This document shows, piece by piece, positions 15,501 to 29,720 of a stretch of 64,000 bases of DNA (position 1 is the stretch's first letter; every line of letters begins with the position of its first letter). Under the pieces are notes generated by a model. That model saw only the letters and a program-made list of their open reading frames with translations, had not been told where the DNA came from and did not search any database. The stretch spans positions 4,630,306 to 4,694,305 of the forward strand of contig NC_012876.2 in the NCBI RefSeq assembly GCF_000003195.3, read 5' to 3'. The translations under genes were made by a program, and so were the position numbers. Source of the DNA: Sorghum bicolor (Eukaryota; Streptophyta; Magnoliopsida; Poales; Poaceae).

Positions 15501-18500
15501 CCTTTGCTTGCTTCTCAGTAAGGGACTGGAAAGCCAAGCAACTTTATTCAGTATATATCATTAAGTAATTATTGTGTAACTAAATTCACACAAAACTTAT
15601 TATGAATTACCATTTTGGCTGCATCAGTACTTAGTGGAGATATGTATTGTGTTTTGACCAGCCAAGAAACACCTTGGTCAGTGGGCCTCTCCCTTTTCCT
15701 TATACCTTCTTGTTTAATAGGGGTGAGGACCTCATCATCACGCAATAGCTCTTCATCTTCAGGAGCCATGCGCGGCTGAACATCTGGGGGGCTGGGGCAT
15801 GTTTGGTAGAGTTAAGGACACTAGAATAAATACTCAGACAGAGAAATCAAACTCATGAAGACATATGGTTCAGATCCTTACTTGTATACACTCATGTCAA
15901 GTAGGTCAAGAGGTATCCCAAGATCATCAGGGACAATCATTTTAGGAATGTAGTTTTTCTCCAATGAAGTTATCCTGTATTTGGTATATCTGAAAAGACA
16001 GCAAAACATAGTATGCATAGCTGCCTCCAAAATATAGAAGATTTTAAAATGCCAGAGCCAAACACATTTGATAGCAACATAATGAGTCAAGACAGATTAA
16101 GCTCCGCATACTGTCAGTAGCAGAAAAGGAGACCAGAAGGCGATGGAAAAACTCTACAGTTACAAAGCAGAGTAGTGCGAAATTGCTTTAGGAAAAAACG
16201 AATGGAATTATGGCAGTTGAACAGGACGCCCAGTTATGGTATATTTATGACTTTACGTAAGTTACAAAATATCAATCTATTCAATCTCCTGCAAAGCAAG
16301 CTAATGATATCATATCTATGCATAACTAGCAGGAATAATGAAACCATGGGCCTGTTCATCTGCACTAGTTTGCAGCGCTGCGCCGAACAGGCCTGATTTG
16401 AAATTTGGGTTATGTCAAATGATCAGTCCTAACAGTACACTGAAATAACCTCCGACAGTCTGATGCCCTACCCATGTTAGCCCAGTGAAACCAGGCCAGA
16501 GTCTTGACATCAATTTAACCACAACCCCCACAGAAAGTTAGATTAGGCACCAATGCAACAGGGATCAAAATGTGTCCTTTACCCATAACATAATGTACAA
16601 AATTAGCAAAAAAATTATCTATGCAACAGCAGAAGCAAGGCATAAATTTGAAGCCAGCAGAAAGCAAAAACAATGGATCCCTGTCATCATAGAAAAGATC
16701 TTCAAATAAAAAACACGAAAGCACAAGTAAAATGACCATTCTTAGTAGATGAGCAATACTGAAGTAGGGCCTGTACTGCTCCAAAGATGCCATCTTAAGG
16801 CCTTGTTTAGTTCCCACCCAAAAACTTTTCACCCCATCCAATCGAATGTTTGGACACATGCATGGAGCATTAAATATAGATAAAAAATAACTAATTGCAC
16901 AGTTTGCATGAATTTTGCGAGACGAATCTTTTGAGCTAATTGTTATAGTTACACATGTGCTACACTACCCCCAGAAACTTTTCAGGGTGCGAACTAAACA
17001 GGCCCTAAATAAAAAAAACAAAGGGGGTGGGGAGTAAGACATTAGTGATGCATACCGGTCCTTATCCTTATTCAGGGGCAGCCATTTCAGCTGAGCACTT
17101 GGATCAGGGAGTTCATTCCTAAATCTGTGTCGACCAAAAAGAAAAGGCAAAACAGTATCATTCAAGTGTATAATTACAAAATAGACATAGATCACCAAGA
17201 TCTAAATATTTGGTACAAATCAGTAACTGATTAATAAGGCTCCATAAAAACGGTACACATCCAAAAACTTATTTCAAATATACAGGCAACAAATAATTGT
17301 CATTTCATAATAGCAGAGTAACGCTTTTCAAACGGTTACTAAGTTTCGATAAGCCTGCCCTGTTACAGGGGGTCCCTTTATAGGTTCATAACAAAGAAAT
17401 TGGTTGGTAGACCAACTCATGCACCTTTTAAGCATTATGCTTTCTCAATAGTTCTCCAGAACTAAGCGGAAGTACTAATCCTTCTAAGCACATAGAGAAG
17501 CACAACTTAAACAAGCTATAAAGAAAATTCAGAAAACAATTATCCTTTCCATCGGACGCCCCTACATTTCAACAGCAACGTAAAAAATTCTAGTAAGCAG
17601 CCTACGTCACTCACTAACTAAGGATAGCATATGTTGCCAAGTTTTACACCCCTAAGACGTGCATGATCAATCAAAATGTTACCCAACCACAAGCTGGGAA
17701 TTTAAATTTTGGCGCGAACGCAACCTAAAGTTCCAAAACTTGGCTGGACTTACTTGTGCTTGCAGAGGAAAGTTGTTGGCTTTTTTAGCCGGTTCTCAAA
17801 CCTCTCAGCATTAGGCGCTGATGCTGGGCGAGACCCAGTTGCCACTGCCCGAGACCCAGTTACCACTGCCCGAGAGCCAGTTGCCGGTGCCCGAGAGCCA
17901 CTCGGAGGCTGGTGGTGGTGGTGGCGGCTCTGTGGCTGCTGCTGAGCAGCGCGCTGCTGCGTCTTCTGCAGAATGGCGGCCTGCGTCTGGCGCATCATCT
18001 GCTGCTGCTTGCGGTCCTCCACCCGCTGCTTCTCAAACTCGCGCTTCTTCCGCGCGCGACGCTCCTCCTCCGTCTCCACTCTTGGCAGCGTCGCCTTAGG
18101 CGGCTGCTCCTTTGGGGGCAGCGGGGCTTGGACAGACGGTGGCTGGGCCGGAGGCGGAGGGGGCGGGGGCGGGGCCGCAGGGGGTGGGGACGGAGGCGGG
18201 GGTGGCACCGAAGGGGGAGGAGGAGGCGGGTTGCTGGTCCCGCCGTAGGGCGGCGGCGGCGGCTGGTAGTACATCTGCGGCGGGGGCGGGGGCTGCTGCG
18301 GAGGCCCGGGACCGAAATTGAACTGCGGTTGGTGAGGTGGCGGCGGGCCGGGTGGCGGCGGCGGCGGGGGCCCCGCGTGGTAAGGCGGCGCCGGCATCCT
18401 GTTGTACGGCGCCTGCTGCGGCGGCGGCGCGTACGGATTCATCTGCGGCGGGTAGCCGCCCTGCGGTGGCGGTGGCGGCGGATGCTGCTGCGGCGGCGCG

Positions 18501-18520
18501 TATGGCCTGTACGACGCCAT
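12590..18520 (-). CDS. ELF7: ELF7/PAF1 homolog, Paf1-complex subunit
   Basis: PAF1 is a core subunit of the nuclear RNA polymerase II-associated Paf1 complex, which promotes elongation and histone H3 methylation; the Arabidopsis ortholog ELF7 delays flowering through FLC-type genes. Twelve minus-strand exons: 18520-17754, 17124-17056, 15989-15882, 15791-15611, 15525-15446, 15333-15214, 14919-14814, 13886-13800, 13716-13651, 13557-13483, 13389-13237 and 12700-12590. All phases agree and give 640 aa. The start MASYRPYAPP opens a proline/glutamine-rich tail of about 150 residues, then a charged coiled region (ETEEERRARKKREFEKQ). The PAF1 domain begins FLCKHKFRNELPDPSAQLKW and continues with LGIPLDLLDMSVY, RPTDQGVSWLVKTQYIS and an acidic DLDDDDDIQYSWLREYHWD. 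The acidic C-terminus ends SGEEYSE. Exon 1 contains a 21-bp coding minisatellite (17829-17900) giving TGSRAV repeats. Confidence 0.94.
14325..14350. repeat. Homopolymer C/A tract in an ELF7 intron
   Basis: A run of about 16 C residues is followed directly by a run of A residues, between exons 7 and 8 of ELF7. It is a simple repeat prone to length change. Confidence 0.85.
16799..17005. mobile_element. MITE, GGCCTTGTTTAGTT family, in ELF7 intron 2
   Basis: About 207 bp with ends GGCCTTGTTTAGTTCCC and GAACTAAACAGGCCC, flanked by TAA on both sides as a 3-bp target duplication. It lies between exons 2 and 3 of ELF7 in a non-coding position. Confidence 0.82.
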
Positions 18521-20670
18521 CGCGCGGCGGCTAGGGTTTCCCGGAACCCGAGCCCCAGCACACAGACCCCGCGCCCGCGGCCACTGCTCGCTCCCCCGTC
18601 TCCTCCTCCGTCGCCGCCACCGCAAAAGCCTCTACCACTGCGCGTCCGAGGCCACCGGCACCTATTGTACCAGATGTCCAGATCTACACGGCGGCGTGCG
18701 GGAGCGCGAGGTAGTCGGCGTCTCGGCGATTGGGCGAGGAGCAGGAGGGGCGATGGGAATTTCACGAGAGCCTGTGATTCTGCCTGGCTTTTTTTTGTCC
18801 AGGTTTGAATGAATTTGGCTGGATTTTGCCCGGGTTTGGATATCAATTCAGATTTTGTAGCATTTATTTATTTATTTATTTATTTATTTATGCAGAATTT
18901 ATTTATTTGCATTAGTGTACTTTTGGGTTTGGGATGTAATAAAACGGCCTCTTGCAGGTCAGATAAACTAGTGGTGACGACGGCTTGAAATATACTGCCT
19001 AAATGTGTGTTGGGTTTTAATTGAGTTTGTCCATTAAACACCTAGGTGTTGGCACACCTGACCCAACGGCCACGCTCTTCCCCTCTCCCTCCTCGTCCAC
19101 TGTTGCTATCTTCTCTCTCGGTCGTCGCCATCTTCTTCAACTCTAGTGAGCCTCCCTCACTCCGACTTGCTCTAGCCACCACTACCACCGCCAACCATCC
19201 TCCACCGCCTGACTTGTCTACCTCGCTCTCTCGGCTAGCCCCTTCTATACCGTCGGAGTTGGAGAAGAAAGAGGGGAAGAGCTCGTTGAAACCCTAACTG
19301 GCAGATCTAAAGGAGGGGGAGGAGGAGGAGGATGAGGAGACCTACCTCGGCGGATCCGCCATAGTCGACGAGCTCGCGCGTGAGTGGGCTTGCTGTGCGC
19401 AGGTAGTACTCTCCTGGATGATGTCGCCAGGCACGGGTGGGGCTCACCGGGACATGGGTGGTGCTCCTCTGGAGGATGTCGTCGGGGCACGGGTGAGGGT
19501 CGCCGAGAGGAGGCCGCCAGGAAGGAGCTTGTCGGCGCCGAGAAGAGAGAGGGAGAGAGGAGTGTTGGGGAAAGAAAATAAAGGAAGAGAGGGGTGGGGG
19601 AGGCGTCGGGTGTGGGCGCACACTGTAGCGGAAAAAACGTGTGTGGAAGCGGTAATAGCGTAAAGCACTTAGTTGAGTGTTATTGTTTCTGTTTTAATGT
19701 AAACAAAGCACTAAATAAATGCTAATAAAGACGTTGCTTCGAGGGATTATATTTCTTATGTCTTTTACACTTATCTTTTGTTTCTCATGTTTTCTTTTGA
19801 CGTGTCTTTTACACTTTTCATATATTCTTGACTTTTCATCACCGAGAAATTGAAAAAAAAATTGTTATACTAAATGTATAGCGCATATCTCCATATATTA
19901 GGTATCTTAAGAGGATTATTTTTTTGTAAATCAAATTTTGTTGTGATTCGGAATTGATGGTCCAAATCAACTTCATCTTTTACCCCTTCCTCATCCACCT
20001 CCCTCCATCTACTCGTGGAGTTTGAGGTGCACTCGGATTTGATATGTATTAAACTTCAAACTTGGTTGGACCACCCATGTTGATTTTCTCCGCCTCCATG
20101 TGTCTCTTGCTGAGAAAAGATTTCATCCAATGGTGCCTTACTAATCAAGGGATTTTGAAGGAGCATCAATGTATAAACATTTAGTAAACCAAATAGCACT
20201 AACTTTGAATGAGTCTCCTCCACATCAAATAGAGGTCTTCGTGTGCTTCTTATTTGAGGAGGTTTATTGTCACATGTTGCAAAAATTAATTGAAGAGCCC
20301 TTCAAGTCGTATCTAGTTTACAGCCGCCAAGTAATATGACACTTTAAGGGTTTTGGCTTCACCAATTATTAGACTAAACAATTCAATCTCAAATATGTGA
20401 GAGCATTTGCAAATTTGGTCTGTTAAATAGGTTAAAATAGAAACGGTGTATTATTTGACCAAAACATTTCTTATTTGCAAGTTATTCTTAAGGTCACATA
20501 CTCACTTCTATCATCATCCTTCAAAAGAAATGTGACAAGCCAAGTTTGAAATAGACATGTTGTATGTTGTGTGTCCGAGACCGTGACAGCGGAGAGCTTC
20601 ACTTCATCATCGTCGGAATGAACCTAGTAATTTGCAAGAATGGATGTTTGTCGTCTAATACGCTTAGCAA
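18521..20670. other. ELF7 upstream region and unassigned DNA
   Basis: 18521-18850 is the GC-rich ELF7 leader/promoter. A (TTTA)n tract lies at about 18865-18895. 19040-19680 is a GC- and CT-rich block with several short open frames that resemble no known protein. The remainder to 20670 is AT-rich and featureless. I see no gene. Confidence 0.5.
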
Positions 20671-21800
20671 CAAGGGCGCGTTTGGTTCCTGGATGAGTTG
20701 CTTCACCAAAATGGCACAGGCCCCAAAAAAACTTGTTCGTGCGGAGGGCAGTTTTTGCTCCCCGTGGGTAGCTAGGGAAATAGTGAGCAATCTACGGGTC
20801 TTTGTTAGTTCTTTCGGTGAAAAGCTTTAAGGTATTCTATCATTTTTTGTTTATATTTAAAAATTATTGCCAAATTATAGATTAACTAGGCTTAAAAGAT
20901 TCACCTCGGCAAATTGTGTAATTAGTTAATTTTTATCTATATTTAATGTTTTATTCATGTGCCGCAAGATTCAATGTGATGGAAAATTTTCAAAAGTTTT
21001 TGGATTTCCGTTCGCTTGTCTTATAAGCCATACTTTTTCTGCGAGCCAATAGTGTTTTTCTCTCACGATAAATCAGCGAACAATATTTTCAGCCTGGACC
21101 AGCGAACAGGCTTAGGCCTTGTTTAGTTTTCCGGGTGAATTTTTTTGGGTATTGTAGCACTTTCTTTGTATTTAATAATTATTGTTCAACCATGGACTAA
21201 CTAGACTCAAAATATTTGTCTCGTAAATTACAGACAACTGTGCAATTAGTTATTGTTTTATCAATATTTGATGCTTCGTGTATGTGCCGCAAGATTCAAT
21301 ATGATGAGAAATCTTAAAAAGTTTTTGAAACTTAGGTGTAACTAAATAAGGCCTAAACAAGGTCTTACCGGCAAAGAACCTAGATAAGCCAGCAAAGTTT
21401 CCAAACACAGCAGCAGCACCTAAATCTGTTTGCTTGGCTTATAAGCTATTTTTTTCTTCCAGCCAACAATGTTTTTCTCTCATAATAAATCAGCAAACAG
21501 TACTATCAACTATTACTTTTTGAGAGGATTTTTAAAATAGACTGAGGCTAGATCTGCAATAGCAAATGGTTGTAAAAGTTGTAATAAACAATAATTTTTA
21601 TGAATTTTTTTCTCTTTTTTTTATGGTAGCACTTTCATTTGTATTTGATAATTATTGTTCAATTATAGATCAACCAGGCTCAAAAGATTCGTCTTAAATA
21701 TTAAAGACAAATTGTGCAATTAATTATTTTTTATCTATATTTAGTGTTTTATGTATGCATTTAAATATTTAATGGGATGAGAATTTTGGGAGCGTATTCT
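20671..21800. repeat. Cluster of overlapping MITE copies
   Basis: It contains an old copy of the GGCCTTGTTTAGTT family core (about 20820-21000), a better-preserved copy at 21115-21353 (ends GGCCTTGTTTAGTTTTCC and AACTAAATAAGGCC), and another core at about 21600-21790. Between them are two copies of a second family with the motif TTCGCTTGTCTTATAAGCC and TTTTTCTCTCACGATAAATC (about 21003-21111 and 21425-21510). Confidence 0.7.
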
Positions 21801-23841
<2,041 letters not shown>

Positions 23842-25640
23842 ATTGCCCGGCGTCCGTTGACAGGCCCAGGCCCAACACATTGAGGACTGTACAATCGATC
23901 GTCCGGCCTCAAGTAGATCTCACACAATTCGTAAATCTGTCTCTGAAAATTTGCCACTCTTAGCATTGCAGATGCACGGTGAACGCGTCGTAATAAAGTT
24001 GTAACACGAAAGATCACACGTGCCAGGTACAGTACCACCACGCGTCATACATCAATATATATTTGGCACGGCGCTACGCAGAAGGGATCTTCTTCTTCTT
24101 CTTCTTTTTGCAGAGATATATGGTTCCCCATTATTCCCCAAGGTCAAATTGTGAAATCTTGACCATACATATCGTGACCCAATTCATTCCATTTGTTAAG
24201 CGAGCCATTTATATGCATGCCAAGGGAGACGAGGGTCGCTTTAGCTACCAACCTCAAATAAAGCCTGTATTATTGCAGTACGCTGAGCAAGCAACACATG
24301 CAAATTTCCAAACAATAACCCCGAAACTAGAAAAAAAGAGTGTTTTTTTTTCCGAGTGGGGGATGGCCCGGGTGGTGGAGTTTATTTATTTATTTATAGA
24401 ATTCTAGTGAGCAAAGTTTATGTTACAAGACAACAACCTCCACCTTCAGTCGTGGCATTTGAAAATCTTCTGCTGCGCCCTAAAATGTAAGTCTTTAGTT
24501 TTGTGTTTTAAGGTAAATAAACTCTCTAGTTATAACTTAATTAGTATTGGAGAAACATATTAATATTTTTCTGCAGTACCAAATAATGCACTATCAATAG
24601 ATATATCATGGCGGATTCGGTAAAACTAGTTTCATGTTTTGGATGTTGATTAATTTTTCAGTAACCTTTAGCAGAAGTGTTAGAGAAGGTTAACAAGGAA
24701 CAAAACTTAAACGGCTCACATTTTGCAACACACTACTACACAGGAAATAGTTTTTCCAATACCGAACCCTTTTACATCTGCTTTTACATACTACTACTGT
24801 TACTGCTGCTGCTACTACTTACACATGGTAGTCCTAGCTAGCTAGAATCCAAGCACATTATAGGGAACTCCATTGTTAACTACTCTCCTACCTTGCTCAT
24901 ATATACTATACTATGCTATGCTATGCTATAGAATTACCAAGAAGTACTACGGCACAACATCATGCCTACGTATACCCAAGGGGGGCTAGTGGCGTGACCT
25001 AGGCACTTGCACGTTGCGTTAAGCAAGGCTCATATCCTGATTGTCCCCCCTACACGGTGGTTAAGAGACCAGAGAGGCCCCCTAATCACCAAACATGAGA
25101 GGGGCATATCCGTTGGGAACCCCAATTAGATCGAGATACACACCCATCACCACCCATGCATTACATCATGGCACAGACACAACCAGCCAAATTGCACTAT
25201 GCTAATGACATCACACGGCAGGGGGAGCACGAGCACAGCTAGCTCAACACACATATGTATACACACAGAGATTACTTTTGTTGGCAAGTGCATGTGAGAG
25301 ACAAATTATTTTGTTCCATCCCAATAATATTGTCAAGTGGAGGCATGCAGCTGCTATGTACAATGTACATCTCTCTTCCTTGGCTCCCCCTCACAAATTA
25401 AGTTAATAATCATATGAGTGGAACCACAGAAAAAAAAAGAAAAGGAAAAAAACTAATAATATCATAATAAACAAAAGAGAGAGAGAGTAATTGAGATGGG
25501 TGAATTGGAGTTGCAGGAGAAAAGGGTGGAGTGGAGTGGATGGGTGGATCTTGCATTCACCAGATCCAATGCAGGTAGCCATCCCTGTCCTCCTCATAAT
25601 TAGTGCCTCACCTACCAATCATACTGCACCACCTCACGCT
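23842..25640. other. Non-coding DNA downstream of the RING-H2 gene
   Basis: AT-rich sequence with short tandem tracts, such as TTTATTTATTTATTTA near 24381 and CTATGCTATGCTATG near 24913. The part near 25400-25640 probably includes the 3' UTR of the minus-strand RING-H2 gene. No gene is recognised. Confidence 0.5.
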
Positions 25641-25649
25641 CACTGACAC

Positions 25650-25652
<3 letters not shown>

Positions 25653-25685
<33 letters not shown>
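25653..25685. repeat. (CT)n microsatellite
   Basis: About 16 uninterrupted CT units, downstream of the RING-H2 gene. Confidence 0.95.
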
Positions 25686-25689
<4 letters not shown>

Positions 25690-25920
25690 TCCATTTCATT
25701 GCTTCCAAGAAACAAATTAAAAAGCTTGGATCCATGGTGGACCGGGCCGCCGGCCGTACGACGGGGCTCATCTCATCAGCTAGCTTCAGGTACTGTAGGT
25801 AGGTATAAACTAGTTACTGACCTTGCTCTGCCTCCCAGTCGGCCGCCGGCCCGGCCGTGTCCGTGTGGGTGTGTGCGGTGCCTTCACTAGCTTGCTTGGT
25901 TGCTTGGAGCGGGAGCGGTT

Positions 25921-26490
25921 TCAGAAGGAGAAGGGGGAGGAGGCGAGCTCGCCGACGGCGTCGCCGGCGCCGGCGCTGGAGGGGTCGGGGAGGAGGAGGG
26001 CGCGGCAGAGCGGGCAGGTGGCCTGGCCCTTGTCGACCCACTTGTCGATGCAGGCCTTGTGGAAGGCGTGCGCGCAGTTGCCGAGCTCCCGGACGCGGTG
26101 CCGCGCCTCGAGCGCGCCCAGGCACACCGCGCACACGGCCGGGACCGGGGCCGGCGGCGACGCGGATGCGCGGCGGGACCTGAGGAGGTCGGCGTACCGG
26201 ACGGCGGGGAGCCGGGCCTTGATGGCGGCCGGCGTGGGCGCCTCCTGCAGGGGCGCCGCCCCCGCCTGCAGCAGCAGCAGGGACGACGACGACGGCTGCA
26301 GCGCCCAGAGGTCGGCCGGCGCCGGCGGGGCCGCGTAGTAGGCCGGGTGGTCGTCGGCGGCCGGCGACGCCGCGAGGCCCAGCGAGGACAGGCACAGCAG
26401 CACGGCGTGCCGGAGGAAGTCCAGCAGCTGCAGCACCAGGATCAGCGGCTGCGGCAGGATCACGCAGTAGCACACCGACGGGAACCCCAT
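25921..26490 (-). CDS. RING-H2 E3 ubiquitin ligase, BRH1/RHA-like
   Basis: A single-exon gene of 189 residues. The N-terminus MGFPSVCYCVILPQPLIL opens a hydrophobic segment (about residues 5-39) suited to membrane anchoring, as in the plant BRH1/RHA group. An alanine/proline-rich linker follows. The C-terminal RING-H2 finger is complete: C120-x2-C123-x15-C139-x-H141-x2-H144-x2-C147-x11-C159-x2-C162, with W151 and the proline after C159 (CPLC) that normally contact the E2. The family transfers ubiquitin to substrates; BRH1 itself is a brassinosteroid-responsive gene. The substrate is unknown here. The ATG at 26490 is preceded by a GA-rich leader and a TATA box at 26698-26705, which supports this start. 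A longer frame through the same DNA on this strand (to 26743) has a different, low-complexity translation and is not the gene. Confidence 0.9.
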   Translation of the reverse strand: MGFPSVCYCVILPQPLILVLQLLDFLRHAVLLCLSSLGLAASPAADDHPAYYAAPPAPADLWALQPSSSSLLLLQAGAAPLQEAPTPAAIKARLPAVRYADLLRSRRASASPPAPVPAVCAVCLGALEARHRVRELGNCAHAFHKACIDKWVDKGQATCPLCRALLLPDPSSAGAGDAVGELASSPFSF

Positions 26491-26579
26491 GGCCGGCAGC
26501 CGGGCGACGTGCGTGCGACCGTGCGTGGTGCAGCTGCCTGCCGCCTAGCTGCTTTTCCTTTCTTCTTTCTTTTTTCCTA

Positions 26580-26710
26580 GACCAGTAGAAGAGAGAGAGA
26601 GAGAGAGAAATGGTAGAATGAGCTAGAGAGAGAGAGAGAGAGAGGAGAGATAATGGGGGAGGAGGAGGAGGAAGAAGAGGGAGGGTGGTGTGGGGTCTAT
26701 ATATAAGAGA
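26580..26710 (-). promoter_or_regulatory. TATA box and GA-repeat leader of the RING-H2 gene
   Basis: Read on the minus strand, TATATATA at 26698-26705 lies about 210 bp above the start codon. Downstream come two GA-repeat tracts (about 26626-26646 and 26592-26609) in the expected 5' UTR. Purine-rich GA repeats are common in leaders of regulated grass genes. Confidence 0.7.
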
Positions 26711-26851
26711 GAAGGACTCAACAAGGGTTTGTTTTGGGTGCACCTATGTTTAGAGGAGGGGAGGGCCCTACCTAATAAGAGCAACGCTATGCGCACAAAC
26801 AAGACGTGTCACATGCCCATCGAGCAAGCGATAGCGGACCAGCGACGTGCA

Positions 26852-27400
26852 TGGTTGAGAAAAAACTCACAGGCTTTTTTTTTTGTCTCGCCGTGACAGC
26901 AAGCGTTGCACCCTAATGTAAGCAACTCCAATCATCGATTGCGCTATGTGAGTGTCCCACGCTTACTTGATGCGTGGGAGCAGATCATGGGCCATGTTAT
27001 CATATCATATCATCTCGACTCGTAAATCTGTCATGTTTTGCTGGCTCCCGAGACAACGAATGTATGGTTGGGAAATGAAAATCTGTAAGCTCTTGTCTGG
27101 CCGTGATAGTGAGCGTCAATTACTATGACGACAAATTCCAATCATATACTGCACTATGTAACAACAACTATGTGAGAGCACGCGTGTCTCATGCTTACTT
27201 GATGCATGAGGACAGAGCATGTGCCATCCAGATATCACCTCGACTCATAAATCCGTCATGCTCTGTTGATTCCTGAGACAATGGGACCACATTGTGCGGG
27301 GGGTTGAGAAATGAAATCTGTAGGCTTTTGTCTTGTCATGACAGCGAGCGTTAACTAATCACTAGGACGGTAAAATTCAATCGTCATACACATTTCTGCA
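26852..27400. repeat. Degenerate long tandem repeat, about 215-235 bp period
   Basis: Three successive starts, GGTTGAGAAAAAACTCACAGG (trimmed: GGTTGAGAAAAAACTC; near 26852), GGTTGGGAAATGAAAATCTG (27067) and GGTTGAGAAATGAAATCTG (27302), are each followed by a CGTGAYAGYRAGCGT motif, then by CTTACTTGATGCRTGRG in the first two. About 2.4 copies lie just upstream of the RING-H2 promoter. No terminal inverted repeats or coding content. Confidence 0.75.
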
Positions 27401-28205
27401 GGATTAGCGATATAAGGTTAACGTGACTCCGCTATATACTAGATTTTATCATCGTCGCCATCATCTTAACTCAAAACCGATCATTTTCGTTTGACGGTTA
27501 GGCTCACAAAAAGATCTATGACTACAAGATAGTCAGGTTTGTTCACACCACCGATTCGACCACTTGTGATTCTCTCTCTCTGTCATATATATATATATAC
27601 ACACACACACAACGAACTAATAAAACAGTATGCACCTGCAAATATGTTTTCGTTTCTGGAGGAATAATCTTGTGATTTAAGAGCAAGGCCAGAAGATACA
27701 TTTCTCCATGGTGGGAACGCAAGGGTCCAGGTAGGAAGACTTTCTGGAGGAGGAATAATCTTGTTGTTTGGTGTACGCGTAGCATTTGCGCGCTGTTTAT
27801 ATTGGTTGCACGTACACGCACACATGTGTTGTCGTGGGACTGGGCTTGACTACTGCTGCCAACACACACACACACACACACTGGTACTCCGGACGGACAC
27901 GGACTCCGTCCCCCTGCTGCTGCTTTTAATTAGCTGGTGGTGAGCGCCGGTCTGGTTGGCAGTTTGGCACTGCCTGTGCCTGCCCTCCAGTCCTCCACCC
28001 ACCGTCGTCGTCCATGTGTGTGCTCGCCTTGGTGGGCAGCTCGGCGGCGGCGGCGGCGCCGGCGTGGTCGTCGCCGTCCGTGCTCCTCCTCGATCCGTTC
28101 GATGATGATGCGTGGGCGTGGCAAGAGAATCTCTTGTCCTTTCGTCACGCACTGCACGCACGGTGTTGGGTTTGGTTGGGTGGGTGTGGGGAGGAGCAGG
28201 AGCAA
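27401..28205. other. Unassigned DNA with microsatellites
   Basis: It holds a compound (TA)n(CA)n tract near 27586-27612, a (CA)n tract near 27863-27881 and a GC-rich patch near 27950-28150. I recognise no gene. Confidence 0.5.
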
Positions 28206-28444
28206 GGCCTAGTTCTCAAAAAAATTTTGTAAAATTTTTCACATTCTTCATTATATCGAATATTGCGGTATATGCATGGAACACTAAATATAGATAAAAG
28301 AAATAACTAATTACATAGTTTACCTGTAATTTACGAGATAAATTTTTTAAACCTAGTTAATCTATGATTAGATAATATTTGTCAAATATAAATAAAATTG
28401 TTACTATTTCTATCTTGCAAAAGTTTTCGAAAGTAAACAAGACC
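28206..28444. mobile_element. MITE, GGCCTTGTTTAGTT family
   Basis: About 239 bp from GGCCTAGTTCTCAAAAAAATT to AAGTAAACAAGACC (left end quoted without its last base: GGCCTAGTTCTCAAAAAAAT), flanked by CAA on both sides. Interior motifs match the family. Confidence 0.75.
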
Positions 28445-29524
28445 CAAGGATGGGTGATGGGCGCATGCGTGAGATGGGTGGGCAAGCCATGTGTGCGGTA
28501 GGGCTCACGCTCATGCGTGCATGCTCACAGACATCAGGAAAAGGAACGAAAGGGCACATGTGCACGTACGAGACGCGGGGGCCGGGGGCGTGCTGCAGAC
28601 ATTGGTGGGTGGTGGCCATGGTGGAGGAGGAGGAGGAGAAAAAAGAGACGAGATGTGGTAGTACCATTTTGAGTCTCCAAAGGGGCAATGTTCTTGTCCG
28701 TTTCAGAATTACTACTACTACTACTATAGTCTTTGATTGCCACTAGCTAGTTCAAAATTGTCCAACCATTTCCACGCATATACTACCATTTTTATTAACG
28801 CCTAATAACAACGTAACATAAGACCAATACAGGCAAATTTTACAGGAGTTGATCAACCTACTTGTATGACTAAATATATACAGGCGACATATATACTCTT
28901 ATCTGGATCATGCGGTTCGGATCTTAATTACTCCATTCCAGAGTAAAAGTTGCTTTTTAAGACATAACGTACATCTAAGTAAATATATTAAAATTATGTA
29001 TCTAGAAAAAACAAAATATCTTATAGTTTAAAATAGAGGGAGTATCTCTGAGAGTAGAAAAAACAATTTACTTACTTCTTTTATATAAGCTACCTTCAAG
29101 GGACGTACTAGAGCAACTCCAAAGTCTGTTTATATCATTTCTTATAGATAGATCTTTATAAAGATCTTGGTGTAAAATAAAAAAAAAATCCTCCAACAAC
29201 TTTTTAAACATATCTTCAGATATAGCTCATCCTCTATTCTAAGTGGGTTTGGCTCTCTAGAGTGCATACAAGACAGGATACAGAAAAGTTGTTAGAGGGT
29301 GGAAAGATAAGGAGAATGATTTTTATTCAAATGGCTTGCTTTTTTTCTCGAATACCAAATGGCTTGCTAAATGACAATTTAGACAGAAGTAATTCTAAGA
29401 AAGACTAGTGGATATGCTCACATGTGCGTGGTTCTAGACGTTGTTGCATTGTCGCTATGATCATCTACTGCTAGGTAAAACAAGTGTTTAGATGCCATAG
29501 CTTTAGACATCTTCGCAAGACCGA
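28445..29524. other. Intergenic DNA with a Stowaway-like remnant
   Basis: A short Stowaway-type MITE appears at about 28930-29046, with TTACTCCATTCCAGAGTA on the left and AAAATAGAGGGAGTAT on the right. The remainder is AT-rich with no gene seen. Confidence 0.5.
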
Positions 29525-29720
29525 GGCCTTGTTTAGTTTACCCCATAATTTAAAAAACTTTTCAAGTTTCCGCATCACATCGAATCTTGCGGCACATTAT
29601 GGAGCATTAAATATAGATAAAAAATAACTAATTGTATAAGTTGTCTATAATTTATGAGACGGATATTTTGAACCTAGCTAGTCTATGGTTGGACAATAAT
29701 TGTCAAATACAAATGTTGCC
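29525..29720. mobile_element. MITE, GGCCTTGTTTAGTT family, right end missing
   Basis: It begins GGCCTTGTTTAGTTTACCCC and keeps the family interior through TGTCAAATACAAATG. The expected right inverted repeat is replaced by unrelated sequence. Confidence 0.7.

Noticed and set aside
17912..18808. 298-codon open frame on the plus strand, rich in Arg and Leu
   Set aside because: It is the antisense of the proline-rich first exon of ELF7; CCG/CCT codons read backwards give Arg/Gly-rich frames without stops. No domain is seen.
19046..19663. Overlapping frames on both strands in a CT/GC-rich block
   Set aside because: Low-complexity translations (Pro/Ser/Leu or Arg/Gly/Glu) and no recognised domain; possibly transposon debris.
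25814..26743. 309-codon minus-strand frame overlapping the RING-H2 gene
   Set aside because: It runs in another frame through GC-rich coding DNA and crosses the GA-repeat leader and TATA box; the translation is Arg/Pro/Ala low complexity, whereas the other frame has a perfect RING-H2 finger.
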